From Glandiceps talaboti (lineage: Eukaryota; Hemichordata; Enteropneusta; Spengelidae), in contig NC_135571.1 of NCBI RefSeq assembly GCF_964340395.1, positions 5,515,453-5,563,952 on the forward strand: 48,500 nucleotides of DNA, given 5' to 3'. A program made the position numbers and the translations under genes. How positions within the stretch are numbered: the first letter of the stretch is position 1; each line of letters starts with the position of its first letter. Shown in pieces: positions 31,706-44,557 of the stretch. The notes under the pieces were generated by a model, which was not told the origin of the DNA, ran no database searches, and saw nothing but the letters and a program-made list of their open reading frames with translations.

Positions 31706-31757
31706 CAAGCTAGGGAGTTAGGGTTAGGGACAAGAATAGGGTTAGACTCCCTAGCAT
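31706..31757. repeat. Short inverted repeat with TTAGGG core
   Basis: GCTAGGGAGT and ACTCCCTAGC flank GTTAGGGTTAGGG. A copy in the opposite orientation lies at 1815-1865 (GCTAGGGAGT then ATAACCCTAACCC). Confidence 0.75.
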
Positions 31758-33228
31758 TACTGAGATTTGTATCATTTGCAATGGATGGAACACTGTTTTA
31801 TGTACGTCCTGAGAAGTGTACCGTACGTCCAATAGTAAAATCTACTATGTGAAGGTGCAGCTAGGAAACATAGCTAGACATTTTGAGGTTGCCTTCAGTA
31901 TTGTAGAAATAGTACTCTGGTAATTGAGCCTTCGCTTTACTATGACAGACACAAACTAAAACGATTGTCGCAACATGTTGATATAACAGTGATAAGCTAT
32001 TGAATGGAGGGTGGTTTAATTATAGTCTCAGTAGGGAGGTGTCGCTGAAAACTAGAGTTACATGAACTTACAGTGCTGTTTTGGGACTTCCAATGTTTAG
32101 GATTAGAGTTGTACAACAGAGGAACCGCTATCACCCACATGTGTAATCTACCACATTGAAGAACAGTAGATTTAGTTTGTGTCTATCAGAGTAAACCGAA
32201 GGCTGGATTACCAGTGTCATATTTGTTATATATGTCAGGGCACAACTGGTATTATTTGTATGTGTTGCAAAGTGAGAAGACAATGTCGTCTTACAATTCA
32301 ACCTGTATATTTTCAACCTTGTAATGTCAACACACTGCAGTTGCAGTGAAACTTAAATATTTGAAAAAACAAACTTGGAGTATTATGTAATTTTGTCTTT
32401 TTTTATGTAGTTTTAGTTTTGATGTGGTCTGATGTTGCCAGTTCTGCATCCTGTTGAAATCTCACCAAGAGCTTTTTTCCACTCCATTTTACTTATACGA
32501 CTGTGATTTCCCCACACAGATATATAAATTGTCTCCATGACAACATGTAAATTAAGTACTGAAATCAACAATGTAGAGGTCATCATGTGATATACCTACA
32601 TTTCATTGGTTGTATTATGATCATGTGATTAAGTTCATGAATATTAATAATTCAAGAATACTCTTTATTGGTTGTTATGGTATCATGTGATTACTAAATT
32701 AATGAATATTCATGAAGAATGCAAATATGTTGCTAGACAAATCAGAAGTAAGGCATAAAGATATTGCAAATGGAAATCGTACAAGAGTTTTCATTTAGCC
32801 CATCCAAAATGTTGCCCAGGGCAACTAAGAAACAGACAATGGGCAGCTAAGATATAAGTCACATTGAAAGTACTAGAGGTAAGGACACTTATCGGGACTT
32901 CACAAACATTGCAGCATCTGGTAGTTTTGGAAAACTTTGTATTTTTTATTCTATGATTTTCAGTCAAAAATTGTATTACTTTTTATAGAAATATATTGAA
33001 TCCAGCTGATGAGAATGTACAACTGAATTTCTGACTTGGTGCAATTACTAACTAAATGATTTACAGAATTTCAAATTAATTATTGTAAATGAATTACTGC
33101 TAATTGAAGTGGGAATCTTGAGGAAATAGGGAGGTGTTTTGGTCTTTTATTTATGCATGAAATAAAAGAAATTGGAATACTTGTAGATGTGTAGTGGATG
33201 TGTTTTGTTTTTGTCGCCGTATTGAAAT

Positions 33229-33760
33229 GGAGTTATGATGGTTGGATGGTTAGAGTGGTTGGCTTGTAATCTGTACATTGCTGGTTGTGGAGTTATGATG
33301 GTTGAATGGTTAGAGTGGTTGGCTTGTAATCTGTACATTGCTGGTTGTGGAGTCATGATGGGTGAATGGTTAGAGTGGTTGGCTTGTATTCTGTACATTG
33401 CTGGTTGTGTAGTCATGATGGTTGAATGGTTAGAGTGGTTGGCTTGCAATCTGCAGGTTGCAAGTTGTGTAGTCATGGTGGGTGAATGGTTAGAGTGGCT
33501 GGCTTTGAATCTACAGGTTGCAGGTTGTGTAGTCATGATGGGTGAATGGTTAGAGTGGCTGGCTTTGAATCTACAGTTTGTAGGTTGTGTAGTCATGATG
33601 GGTGGATGGTAGGGTGGCTGGCTTTGAATCTACAGGTTGTAGGTTGTGGAGTCATGATGGTTGGTTGAATGGTTAGAGTGACTGGGTGTAATATGTACAT
33701 TGCTGGTTGTGTAGTCATGATGATTAGAGTGACTGGATTGTAATCTGTACAGTGCTGGTT
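33229..33760. repeat. 60-bp minisatellite, about nine copies, tRNA-like motif
   Basis: The unit is GAGTTATGATGGTTGAATGG, TTAGAGTGGTTGGCTTGTAA, TCTGTACATTGCTGGTTGTG. The phrase GGTTAGAGTGG...CTTGTAATCT...AGGTTGCAGGTT resembles the D-arm, anticodon-arm and T-arm order of a tRNA, as in tRNA-derived SINEs. It is not an intact tRNA gene. Confidence 0.9.
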
Positions 33761-33811
33761 TGTTTGCATCATTGTCCAACCACAGGCCTCGTTATGATAC
33801 TATCTATCTAT

Positions 33812-33847
33812 CTGTGTGTGTGTGTGTGTGTGTGTGTGCGTGCGTGC

Positions 33848-33887
<40 letters not shown>

Positions 33888-33905
33888 GTCTGTCTCTCTG
33901 TCTTT
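33812..33905. repeat. TG and TCTG microsatellite
   Basis: (TG)n then (TGCG) then (TCTG)n repeats. Confidence 0.92.
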
Positions 33906-34097
33906 TAGTGGACCTGCTATACTAACAACTCCTTTTTCCTATTATGAAGCTTTTTAAAATATCTGTTTTGGTGGACATGTGTTAATTCTTGGCTAAAAAA
34001 TGGAAACTAACATTTTCAACTCTTACTAACTTACTAGCAATTTCGCAGTGTTTGACCTTTAAAAATGACATTCATGATGTATATACTTATATGATAT

Positions 34098-37000
34098 GCG
34101 ATCTTCCGTTGATTTTTCTATTAATTTTTCTAAAATTTATCTTAAATTAACAAACCCCACTCTAAATTACATGTTTGATATTATGAAAAGTAAAAGAGAT
34201 GATTTGGTTTGGCCGTGGACAAGTTCTTATCGGTTAAAAGAAGAAAAGTCTCATTTTTCAACTATTACGCAATAATGCGTTTTTGCAGTCCAAACGGCCC
34301 CAATTTCGCCTTTTTTGACATTTGTGGAGAAATCGACTTTTGTCGATGTATACTGCCATCTACAGTTGACCTATCATTATAAATGCATAAATTAATGTGT
34401 TGCGAGTTGTAATAAATCTTGAATGTCAGTTTATAAGCAAAGTATGGCATTTTTCATTAATTTTTCTATTAATTTTTTGAGAAATATTAATTTTAATTCG
34501 TCATAAACCACTCTAAATTACATGTTAGATATTATGAAACGTAAAAGAGATGGTTTGGTTTGGCCGTGGACACGTTATTATCGGATAAAAGAAGAAAAGT
34601 CGCATTTTTCAACTATTACGCAATAATGCGTTTTTGCAGTCCAAACGGCCCCAATTTCGCCTTTTTTGACCTTTGTGAAGAAATCGACTTTTGGCGATGT
34701 ATACTGCCATCTACAGGCGACCTTACGTTTATCTTCGTTTTGCTGGCGTTGGATTCAGCTCGAGAGCCAATACTAAATGTTCAGGCAATACAATTATCCT
34801 TTTTAATATTCATAATTTTAGACGATATTTGTGTGTGTGTACTCAACATCAATCAATATATCAAGATTCTCCCCAGTGCGATTGGATATGAACGAAATTT
34901 GGAATTTATGATAAAAATGGATTTTCCGTTATTATTTCAAATATATATTTTTCATAAATCATCGAAACTCTTCTAAATGTAATGTTTTACCATTAACAAC
35001 TCATAAAATGTGCTTTACTTGGGCCCTAAACACCTGTTTCCGTTGATAATACAAAGAAAGTGACATTTTTCAACTATTGCGCAATAAGGCGTTTTTGCAG
35101 TCGAAAGTACCCCAATTTCGCCTTTTTTGACCTTTGTGAAGAAATCGCACTTTTGGGCTGTATACTGCCATCTACAGGCGACCTTACGTTTATCTTCGTT
35201 TTTTGCTAGGGTTGGATTCAGCTCGAGAGCCAATACGAAATGTTCAGGCAATAAAATTATCCTTTTTAATATTCATAATTTTAGACGATATTTGTGTGTG
35301 TGTACTCAACATCAATCAATATATCAAGATTCTCCCCATTGCGATTGGATGTGAACGAAATTTGGAATTTATGATAAAAATGGATTTTCCGTTATTATTT
35401 CAAATATATATTTTTCATAAATCATCGAAACTCTTCTAAATGTAATGTTTTACCATTAACAACTCATAAAATGTGCTTTACTTGGGCCCTAAACACCTGT
35501 TTCCGTTGATAATACAAAGAAAGTGACATTTTTCAACTATTGCGCAATAAGGCGTTTTTGCAGTCGAAAGTACCCCAATTTCGCCTTTTTTGACCTTTGT
35601 GAAGAAATCGCACTTTTGGGCTGTATACTGCCATCTACAGGCGACCTTACGTTTATCTTCGTTTTGCTAGGGTTGGATTCAGCTCGAGAGCCAATACGAA
35701 ATGTTCAGGCAATACAATTATCCTTTTTAATATTCATAATTTTAGACGATATTTGTGTGTGTGTACTCAACATCAATCAATATATCAAGATTCTCCCCAT
35801 TGCGATTGGATGTGAACGAAATTTGGAATTTATGATAAAAATGGATTTTCCGTTATTATTTCAAATATATATTTTTCATAAATCATCGAAACTCTTCTAA
35901 ATGTAATGTTTTACCATTAACAACTCATAAAATGTGCTTTACTTGGGCCCTAAACACCTGTTTCCGTTGATAATACAAAGAAAGTGACATTTTTCAACTA
36001 TTGCGCAATAAGGCGTTTTTGCAGTCGAAAGTACCCCAATTTCGCCTTTTTTGACCTTTGTGAAGAAATCGCACTTTTGGGCTGTATACTGCCATCTACA
36101 GGCGACCTTACGTTTATCTTCGTTTTGCTAGGGTTGGATTCAGCTCGAGAGCCAATACTAAATGTTCAGGCAATACAATTATCCTTTTTAATATTCATAA
36201 TTTTAGACGATATTTGTGTGTGTGTACTCAACATCAATCAATATATCAAGATTCTCCCCAGTGCGATTGGATATGAACGAAATTTGGAATTTATGATAAA
36301 AATGGATTTTCCGTTATTATTTCAAATATATATTTTTCATAAATCATCGAAACTCTTCTAAATGTAATGTTTTACCATTAACAACTCATAAAATGTGCTT
36401 TACTTGGGCCCTAAACACCTGTTTCCGTTGATAATACAAAGAAAGTGACATTTTTCAACTATTGCGCAATAAGGCGTTTTTGCAGTCGAAAGTACCCCAA
36501 TTTCGCCTTTTTTGACCTTTGTGAAGAAATCGCACTTTTGGGCTGTATACTGCCATCTACAGGCGACCTTACGTTTATCTTCGTTTTGCTAGGGTTGGAT
36601 TCAGCTCGAGAGCCAATACGAAATGTTCAGGCAATACAATTATCCTTTTTAATATTCATAATTTTAGACGATATTTGTGTGTGTGTACTCAACATCAATC
36701 AATATATCAAGATTCTCCCCATTGCGATTGGATGTGAACGAAATTTGGAATTTATGATAAAAATGGATTTTCCGTTATTATTTCAAATATATATTTTTCA
36801 TAAATCATCGAAACTCTTCTAAATGTAATGTTTTACCATTAACAACTCATAAAATGTGCTTTACTTGGGCCCTAAACACCTGTTTCCGTTGATAATACAA
36901 AGAAAGTGACATTTTTCAACTATTGCGCAATAAGGCGTTTTTGCAGTCGAAAGTACCCCAATTTCGCCTTTTTTGACCTTTGTGAAGAAATCGCACTTTT

Positions 37001-40000
37001 GGGCTGTATACTGCCATCTACAGGCGACCTTACGTTTATCTTCGTTTTGCTAGGGTTGGATTCAGCTCGAGAGCCAATACTAAATGTTCAGGCAATAAAA
37101 TTATCCTTTTTAATATTCATAATTTTAGACGATATTTGTGTGTGTGTACTCAACATCAATCAATATATCAAGATTCTCCCCATTGCGATTGGATGTGAAC
37201 GAAATTTGGAATTTATGATAAAAATGGATTTTCCGTTATTATTTCAAATATATATTTTTCATAAATCATCGAAACTCTTCTAAATGTAATGTTTTACCAT
37301 TAACAACTCATAAAATGTGCTTTACTTGGGCCCTAAACACCTGTTTCCGTTGATAATACAAAGAAAGTGACATTTTTCAACTATTGCGCAATAAGGCGTT
37401 TTTGCAGTCGAAAGTACCCCAATTTCGCCTTTTTTGACCTTTGTGAAGAAATCGCACTTTTGGGCTGTATACTGCCATCTACAGGCGACCTTACGTTTAT
37501 CTTCGTTTTGCTAGGGTTGGATTCAGCTCGAGAGCCAATACTAAATGTTCAGGCAATAAAATTATCCTTTTTAATATTCATAATTTTAGACGATATTTGT
37601 GTGTGTGTACTCAACATCAATCAATATATCAAGATTCTCCCCATTGCGATTGGATGTGAACGAAATTTGGAATTTATGATAAAAATGGATTTTCCGTTAT
37701 TATTTCAAATATATATTTTTCATAAATCATCGAAACTCTTCTAAATGTAATGTTTTACCATTAACAACTCATAAAATGTGCTTTACTTGGGCCCTAAACA
37801 CCTGTTTCCGTTGATAATACAAAGAAAGTGACATTTTTCAACTATTGCGCAATAAGGCGTTTTTGCAGTCGAAAGTACCCCAATTTCGCCTTTTTTGACC
37901 TTTGTGAAGAAATCGCACTTTTGGGCTGTATACTGCCATCTACAGGCGACCTTACGTTTATCTTCGTTTTTTGCTAGGGTTGGATTCAGCTCGAGAGCCA
38001 ATACGAAATGTTCAGGCAATACAATTATCCTTTTTAATATTCATAATTTTAGACGATATTTGTGTGTGTGTACTCAACATCAATCAATATATCAAGATTC
38101 ACCCCATTGCGATTGGATGTGAACGAAATTCGGAATTTATGATAAAAATGGATTTTCCGTTATTATTTCAAATATATATTTTTCATAAATCATCGAAACT
38201 CTTCTAAATGTAATGTTTTACCATTAACAACTCATAAAATGTGCTTTACTTGGGCCCTAAACACCTGTTTCCGTTGATAATACAAAGAAAGTGACATTTT
38301 TCAACTATTGCGCAATAAGGCGTTTTTGCAGTCGAAAGTACCCCAATTTCGCCTTTTTTGACCTTTGTGAAGAAATCGCACTTTTGGGCTGTATACTGCC
38401 ATCTACAGGCGACCTTACGTTTATCTTCGTTTTGCTAGGGTTGGATTCAGCTCGAGAGCCAATACTAAATGTTCAGGCAATAAAATTATCCTTTTTAATA
38501 TTCATAATTTTAGACGATATTTGTGTGTGTGTACTCAACATCAATCAATATATCAAGATTCTCCCCATTGCGATTGGATGTGAACGAAATTTGGAATTTA
38601 TGATAAAAATGGATTTTCCGTTATTATTTCAAATATATATTTTTCATAAATCATCGAAACTCTTCTAAATGTAATGTTTTACCATTAACAACTCATAAAA
38701 TGTGCTTTACTTGGGCCCTAAACACCTGTTTCCGTTGATAATACAAAGAAAGTGACATTTTTCAACTATTGCGCAATAAGGCGTTTTTGCAGTCGAAAGT
38801 ACCCCAATTTCGCCTTTTTTGACCTTTGTGAAGAAATCGCACTTTTGGGCTGTATACTGCCATCTACAGGCGACCTTACGTTTATCTTCGTTTTGCTAGG
38901 GTTGGATTCAGCTCGAGAGCCAATACTAAATGTTCAGGCAATAAAATTATCCTTTTTAATATTCATAATTTTAGACGATATTTGTGTGTGTGTACTCAAC
39001 ATCAATCAATATATCAAGATTCTCCCCATTGCGATTGGATGTGAACGAAATTTGGAATTTATGATAAAAATGGATTTTCCGTTATTATTTCAAATATATA
39101 TTTTTCATAAATCATCGAAACTCTTCTAAATGTAATGTTTTACCATTAACAACTCATAAAATGTGCTTTACTTGGGCCCTAAACACCTGTTTCCGTTGAT
39201 AATACAAAGAAAGTGACATTTTTCAACTATTGCGCAATAAGGCGTTTTTGCAGTCGAAAGTACCCCAATTTCGCCTTTTTTGACCTTTGTGAAGAAATCG
39301 CACTTTTGGGCTGTATACTGCCATCTACAGGCGACCTTACGTTTATCTTCGTTTTTTGCTAGGGTTGGATTCAGCTCGAGAGCCAATACGAAATGTTCAG
39401 GCAATACAATTATCCTTTTTAATATTCATAATTTTAGACGATATTTGTGTGTGTGTACTCAACATCAATCAATATATCAAGATTCACCCCATTGCGATTG
39501 GATGTGAACGAAATTCGGAATTTATGATAAAAATGGATTTTCCGTTATTATTTCAAATATATATTTTTCATAAATCATCGAAACTCTTCTAAATGTAATG
39601 TTTTACCATTAACAACTCATAAAATGTGCTTTACTTGGGCCCTAAACACCTGTTTCCGTTGATAATACAAAGAAAGTGACATTTTTCAACTATTGCGCAA
39701 TAAGGCGTTTTTGCAGTCGAAAGTACCCCAATTTCGCCTTTTTTGACCTTTGTGAAGAAATCGCACTTTTGGGCTGTATACTGCCATCTACAGGCGACCT
39801 TACGTTTATCTTCGTTTTGCTAGGGTTGGATTCAGCTCGAGAGCCAATACTAAATGTTCAGGCAATAAAATTATCCTTTTTAATATTCATAATTTTAGAC
39901 GATATTTGTGTGTGTGTACTCAACATCAATCAATATATCAAGATTCTCCCCATTGCGATTGGATGTGAACGAAATTTGGAATTTATGATAAAAATGGATT

Positions 40001-43000
40001 TTCCGTTATTATTTCAAATATATATTTTTCATAAATCATCGAAACTCTTCTAAATGTAATGTTTTACCATTAACAACTCATAAAATGTGCTTTACTTGGG
40101 CCCTAAACACCTGTTTCCGTTGATAATACAAAGAAAGTGACATTTTTCAACTATTGCGCAATAAGGCGTTTTTGCAGTCGAAAGTACCCCAATTTCGCCT
40201 TTTTTGACCTTTGTGAAGAAATCGCACTTTTGGGCTGTATACTGCCATCTACAGGCGACCTTACGTTTATCTTCGTTTTTTGCTAGGGTTGGATTCAGCT
40301 CGAGAGCCAATACGAAATGTTCAGGCAATACAATTATCCTTTTTAATATTCATAATTTTAGACGATATTTGTGTGTGTGTACTCAACATCAATCAATATA
40401 TCAAGATTCACCCCATTGCGATTGGATGTGAACGAAATTCGGAATTTATGATAAAAATGGATTTTCCGTTATTATTTCAAATATATATTTTTCATAAATC
40501 ATCGAAACTCTTCTAAATGTAATGTTTTACCATTAACAACTCATAAAATGTGCTTTACTTGGGCCCTAAACACCTGTTTCCGTTGATAATACAAAGAAAG
40601 TGACATTTTTCAACTATTGCGCAATAAGGCGTTTTTGCAGTCGAAAGTACCCCAATTTCGCCTTTTTTGACCTTTGTGAAGAAATCGCACTTTTGGGCTG
40701 TATACTGCCATCTACAGGCGACCTTACGTTTATCTTCGTTTTGCTAGGGTTGGATTCAGCTCGAGAGCCAATACTAAATGTTCAGGCAATAAAATTATCC
40801 TTTTTAATATTCATAATTTTAGACGATATTTGTGTGTGTGTACTCAACATCAATCAATATATCAAGATTCTCCCCATTGCGATTGGATGTGAACGAAATT
40901 TGGAATTTATGATAAAAATGGATTTTCCGTTATTATTTCAAATATATATTTTTCATAAATCATCGAAACTCTTCTAAATGTAATGTTTTACCATTAACAA
41001 CTCATAAAATGTGCTTTACTTGGGCCCTAAACACCTGTTTCCGTTGATAATACAAAGAAAGTGACATTTTTCAACTATTGCGCAATAAGGCGTTTTTGCA
41101 GTCGAAAGTACCCCAATTTCGCCTTTTTTGACCTTTGTGAAGAAATCGCACTTTTGGGCTGTATACTGCCATCTACAGGCGACCTTACGTTTATCTTCGT
41201 TTTGCTAGGGTTGGATTCAGCTCGAGAGCCAATACTAAATGTTCAGGCAATAAAATTATCCTTTTTAATATTCATAATTTTAGACGATATTTGTGTGTGT
41301 GTACTCAACATCAATCAATATATCAAGATTCTCCCCATTGCGATTGGATGTGAACGAAATTTGGAATTTATGATAAAAATGGATTTTCCGTTATTATTTC
41401 AAATATATATTTTTCATAAATCATCGAAACTCTTCTAAATGTAATGTTTTACCATTAACAACTCATAAAATGTGCTTTACTTGGGCCCTAAACACCTGTT
41501 TCCGTTGATAATACAAAGAAAGTGACATTTTTCAACTATTGCGCAATAAGGCGTTTTTGCAGTCGAAAGTACCCCAATTTCGCCTTTTTTGACCTTTGTG
41601 AAGAAATCGCACTTTTGGGCTGTATACTGCCATCTACAGGCGACCTTACGTTTATCTTCGTTTTTTGCTAGGGTTGGATTCAGCTCGAGAGCCAATACGA
41701 AATGTTCAGGCAATACAATTATCCTTTTTAATATTCATAATTTTAGACGATATTTGTGTGTGTGTACTCAACATCAATCAATATATCAAGATTCACCCCA
41801 TTGCGATTGGATGTGAACGAAATTCGGAATTTATGATAAAAATGGATTTTCCGTTATTATTTCAAATATATATTTTTCATAAATCATCGAAACTCTTCTA
41901 AATGTAATGTTTTACCATTAACAACTCATAAAATGTGCTTTACTTGGGCCCTAAACACCTGTTTCCGTTGATAATACAAAGAAAGTGACATTTTTCAACT
42001 ATTGCGCAATAAGGCGTTTTTGCAGTCGAAAGTACCCCAATTTCGCCTTTTTTGACCTTTGTGAAGAAATCGCACTTTTGGGCTGTATACTGCCATCTAC
42101 AGGCGACCTTACGTTTATCTTCGTTTTGCTAGGGTTGGATTCAGCTCGAGAGCCAATACTAAATGTTCAGGCAATAAAATTATCCTTTTTAATATTCATA
42201 ATTTTAGACGATATTTGTGTGTGTGTACTCAACATCAATCAACATATCAAGATTCTCCCCATTGCGATTGGATGTGAACGAAATTTGGAATTTATGATAA
42301 AAATGGATTTTCCGTTATTATTTCAAATATATATTTTTCATAAATCATCGAAACTCTTCTAAATGTAATGTTTTACCATTAACAACTCATAAAATGTGCT
42401 TTACTTGGGTCCTAGACACCTGTTTCCGTTGATAATACAAAGAAAGTGACATTTTTCAACTATTGCGCAATAAGGCGTTTTTGCAGTCGAATGTACCCCA
42501 ATTTCGCCTTTTTTGACCTTTGTGAAGAAATCGCACTTTTGGGCTGTATACTGCCATCTACAGGCGACCTTACGTTTATCTTCGTTTTGCTAGGGTTGGA
42601 TTCAGCTCGAGAGCCAATACGAAATGTTCAGGCAATACAATTATCCTTTTTAATATTCATAATTTTAGACGATATTTGTGTGTGTGTACTCAACATCAAT
42701 CAATATATCAAGATTCTCCCCTTTGCGATTGGATGTGAACGAAATTTGGAATTTATGATAAAAATGGATTTTCCGTTATTATTTCAAATATATATTTTTC
42801 ATGAATCATCGAAACTCTTCTAAATGTAATGTTTTACCATTAACAACTCATAAAATGTGCTTTACTTGGGCCCTAGACACCTGTTTCCGTTGATAATACA
42901 AAGAAAGTGACATTTTTCAACTATTGCGCAATAAGTCGTTTTTGTAGTCGAATGTACCCCAATTTCGCCTTTTTTGACCTTTGTGAAGAAATCGACTTTT

Positions 43001-43735
43001 GGCGATGTATACTGCCATCTACAGTTGACCTATCATTATAAATGCATAAATTAAAGTGTCGCGAGTTGTAATAAATCTTGAATTTCAGTTTATAACGAAA
43101 ATATGGCATTTTTCATTAATTTTTGTATTAATTTTTTGAGAAATATTAATTTTAATTTGTCAAAAATCACTCTAAATTACATGTTTGATATTACGAAACG
43201 TAAAAGAGATGGTTTGGTTTGGCCGTGGACATGTTATTATCGGTTAAAAGAAGAAAAGTCGCATTTTTCAACTATTACGCAATAATGCGTTTTTGCAGTC
43301 CAAACGGCCCCAATTTCGCCTTTTTTGACCTTTGTGAAGAAATCGCGTTTGGCGATGTATACTGCCATCTAGAGTTGACCTTATATTTACCTTCGCATTT
43401 CTCATTTCTCAGGCTGGCGTAGCATTCGCCTCAGCTACCAATAAATGTCCCAAGCAATAAATAAATATATCCTAATTTCTATTTACATTTATAATAATTT
43501 ATCATCTGAAAATGAAACTATCATTATAAATGAATAAAGTAAACGCACGCATTTGTTGCGAGTTGTAAGAAATCTTTAAAACGAAAGTATGCGATGGTAC
43601 GTTAGTTTTTCTATTATTTTTTCGAAAAGTTATATTAAGTTATCAAAAACTCACTCTAAATTACATGTATGCCATTGTGAAACTTGAAACAGATGATTTG
43701 TTTTGCCGTGGATACGTTATTATCGGTTACACAAA
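34098..43735. repeat. 461/463-bp satellite array with higher-order structure
   Basis: Using GTGACATTTTTCAACTATTG as phase marker, units start at 34599, 35060, 35523, 35984, 36445, 36906, 37367, 37828, 38291, 38752, 39213, 39676, 40137, 40600, 41061, 41522, 41985, 42446 and 42907. That is 18 long units of 461 or 463 bp with very little divergence. The 463-bp form has CGTTTTTTGCTAGG instead of CGTTTTGCTAGG; from 36906 on it also carries GATTCACCCC and AATTCGG. Both edges (34252-34602 and 42911-43261) are diverged 351-bp units lacking an inner ~110 bp. A short open frame of 125 codons in many units starts with GTG, not ATG, and 461 is not a multiple of 3, so I treat it as non-coding. Confidence 0.95.
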
Positions 43736-43879
43736 GGAAACTTGTACTTATAAACAAATACATTGCCAAAGTGTCAAGCGCAAACAATAGAAAATGCATA
43801 TTCTACCACTGAGGGCAGTATGTCCTTTTGGTATTTGAACCAAGTAATCTGGTGCATGATAGTCACGAGTGTTGTTAAC

Positions 43880-43943
43880 ATACATACACATGGATGCACA
43901 GACACACACACATCGATGTACAGACACACATACACATGAATGT

Positions 43944-43983
<40 letters not shown>

Positions 43984-44175
43984 GGATGTACAAACAAACA
44001 CACACACACACACATGGATGTACAGACACTCACACACACATGGATGTATGTACAAACAAACAGACACTCACACACACATATGGATGTACAGACACTCACA
44101 CACACACATGGGTGTACAAACAAACAGACACTCACACACGCACATGGATGTACAGACACTCACTCACACACAGGA
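43880..44175. repeat. CA-rich minisatellite
   Basis: Units of ACACATGGATGTACAGACAC with interspersed CA and ACAAACAAACAGACACTCAC, irregular length 25-40 bp. Open frames here on both strands are by-products. Confidence 0.9.
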
Positions 44176-44388
44176 GCTTTAAAAAACCAAACACCATTCT
44201 TATATGTATAATGTATATTTTATTACGACAACAGAGACAACTTTCTGTTACAGTTTGTAAGTAGCATATTCATCATCTACATTGAGACAACATATGTTGA
44301 AAAAGTCCAAATAAAAAACTTGCAAAAAACCATCTAGTATTGTATTGTATTCAGGTAGATTTGTGCTATGAAACACTGTAAGTTAACC

Positions 44389-44557
44389 AGTGTGTCCTCT
44401 AATGATAGCCAAATTTTGTTGTTGTAAGTCCAAATGAGAAAAACTGGCATTTCTTGTGAGTCATCACATAGTAAGAGATAGGACAACACCAAATTTTGGT
44501 GTGTCACTTGAAATTGTGTGCATCAGTGGCATGTCAAATTGGCTGAGAGGGCACACT
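44389..44557. mobile_element. Short inverted-repeat element, family D, copy 2
   Basis: The left end AGTGTGTCCTCT matches the reverse complement of the right end (AGTGTGCCCTCT). The interior matches 24635-24798. No coding capacity. Confidence 0.7.

Larger units (their letters stand above)
29808..33228 (+). other. Golgin 3' UTR and downstream flank
   Basis: The UTR end cannot be fixed. The first AATAAA I found after the stop is at 31645-31650, another at 33161-33166; either could be the poly(A) signal. Also present are a degenerate repeat (29990-30530), a perfect DR1-like site (31269), a CTGATTGGCT/AGCCAATCAG inverted pair (about 31048-31098) and a telomere-like inverted repeat (31706-31757). 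No coding frame looks real. Confidence 0.5.

Noticed and set aside
33229-33760. tRNA gene cluster
   Set aside because: The units resemble parts of a tRNA but lack the acceptor stem and an intact T-arm motif.
35060-42823. Repeated 125- and 78-codon frames in the satellite
   Set aside because: They are conserved because the DNA monomers are nearly identical. The 125-codon frames begin with GTG, units of 461 bp do not keep a frame, and there are no splice or promoter signals.
34000-43760. CRISPR array
   Set aside because: Repeats are contiguous with no unique spacers, units are ten times too long, and the genome is eukaryotic.
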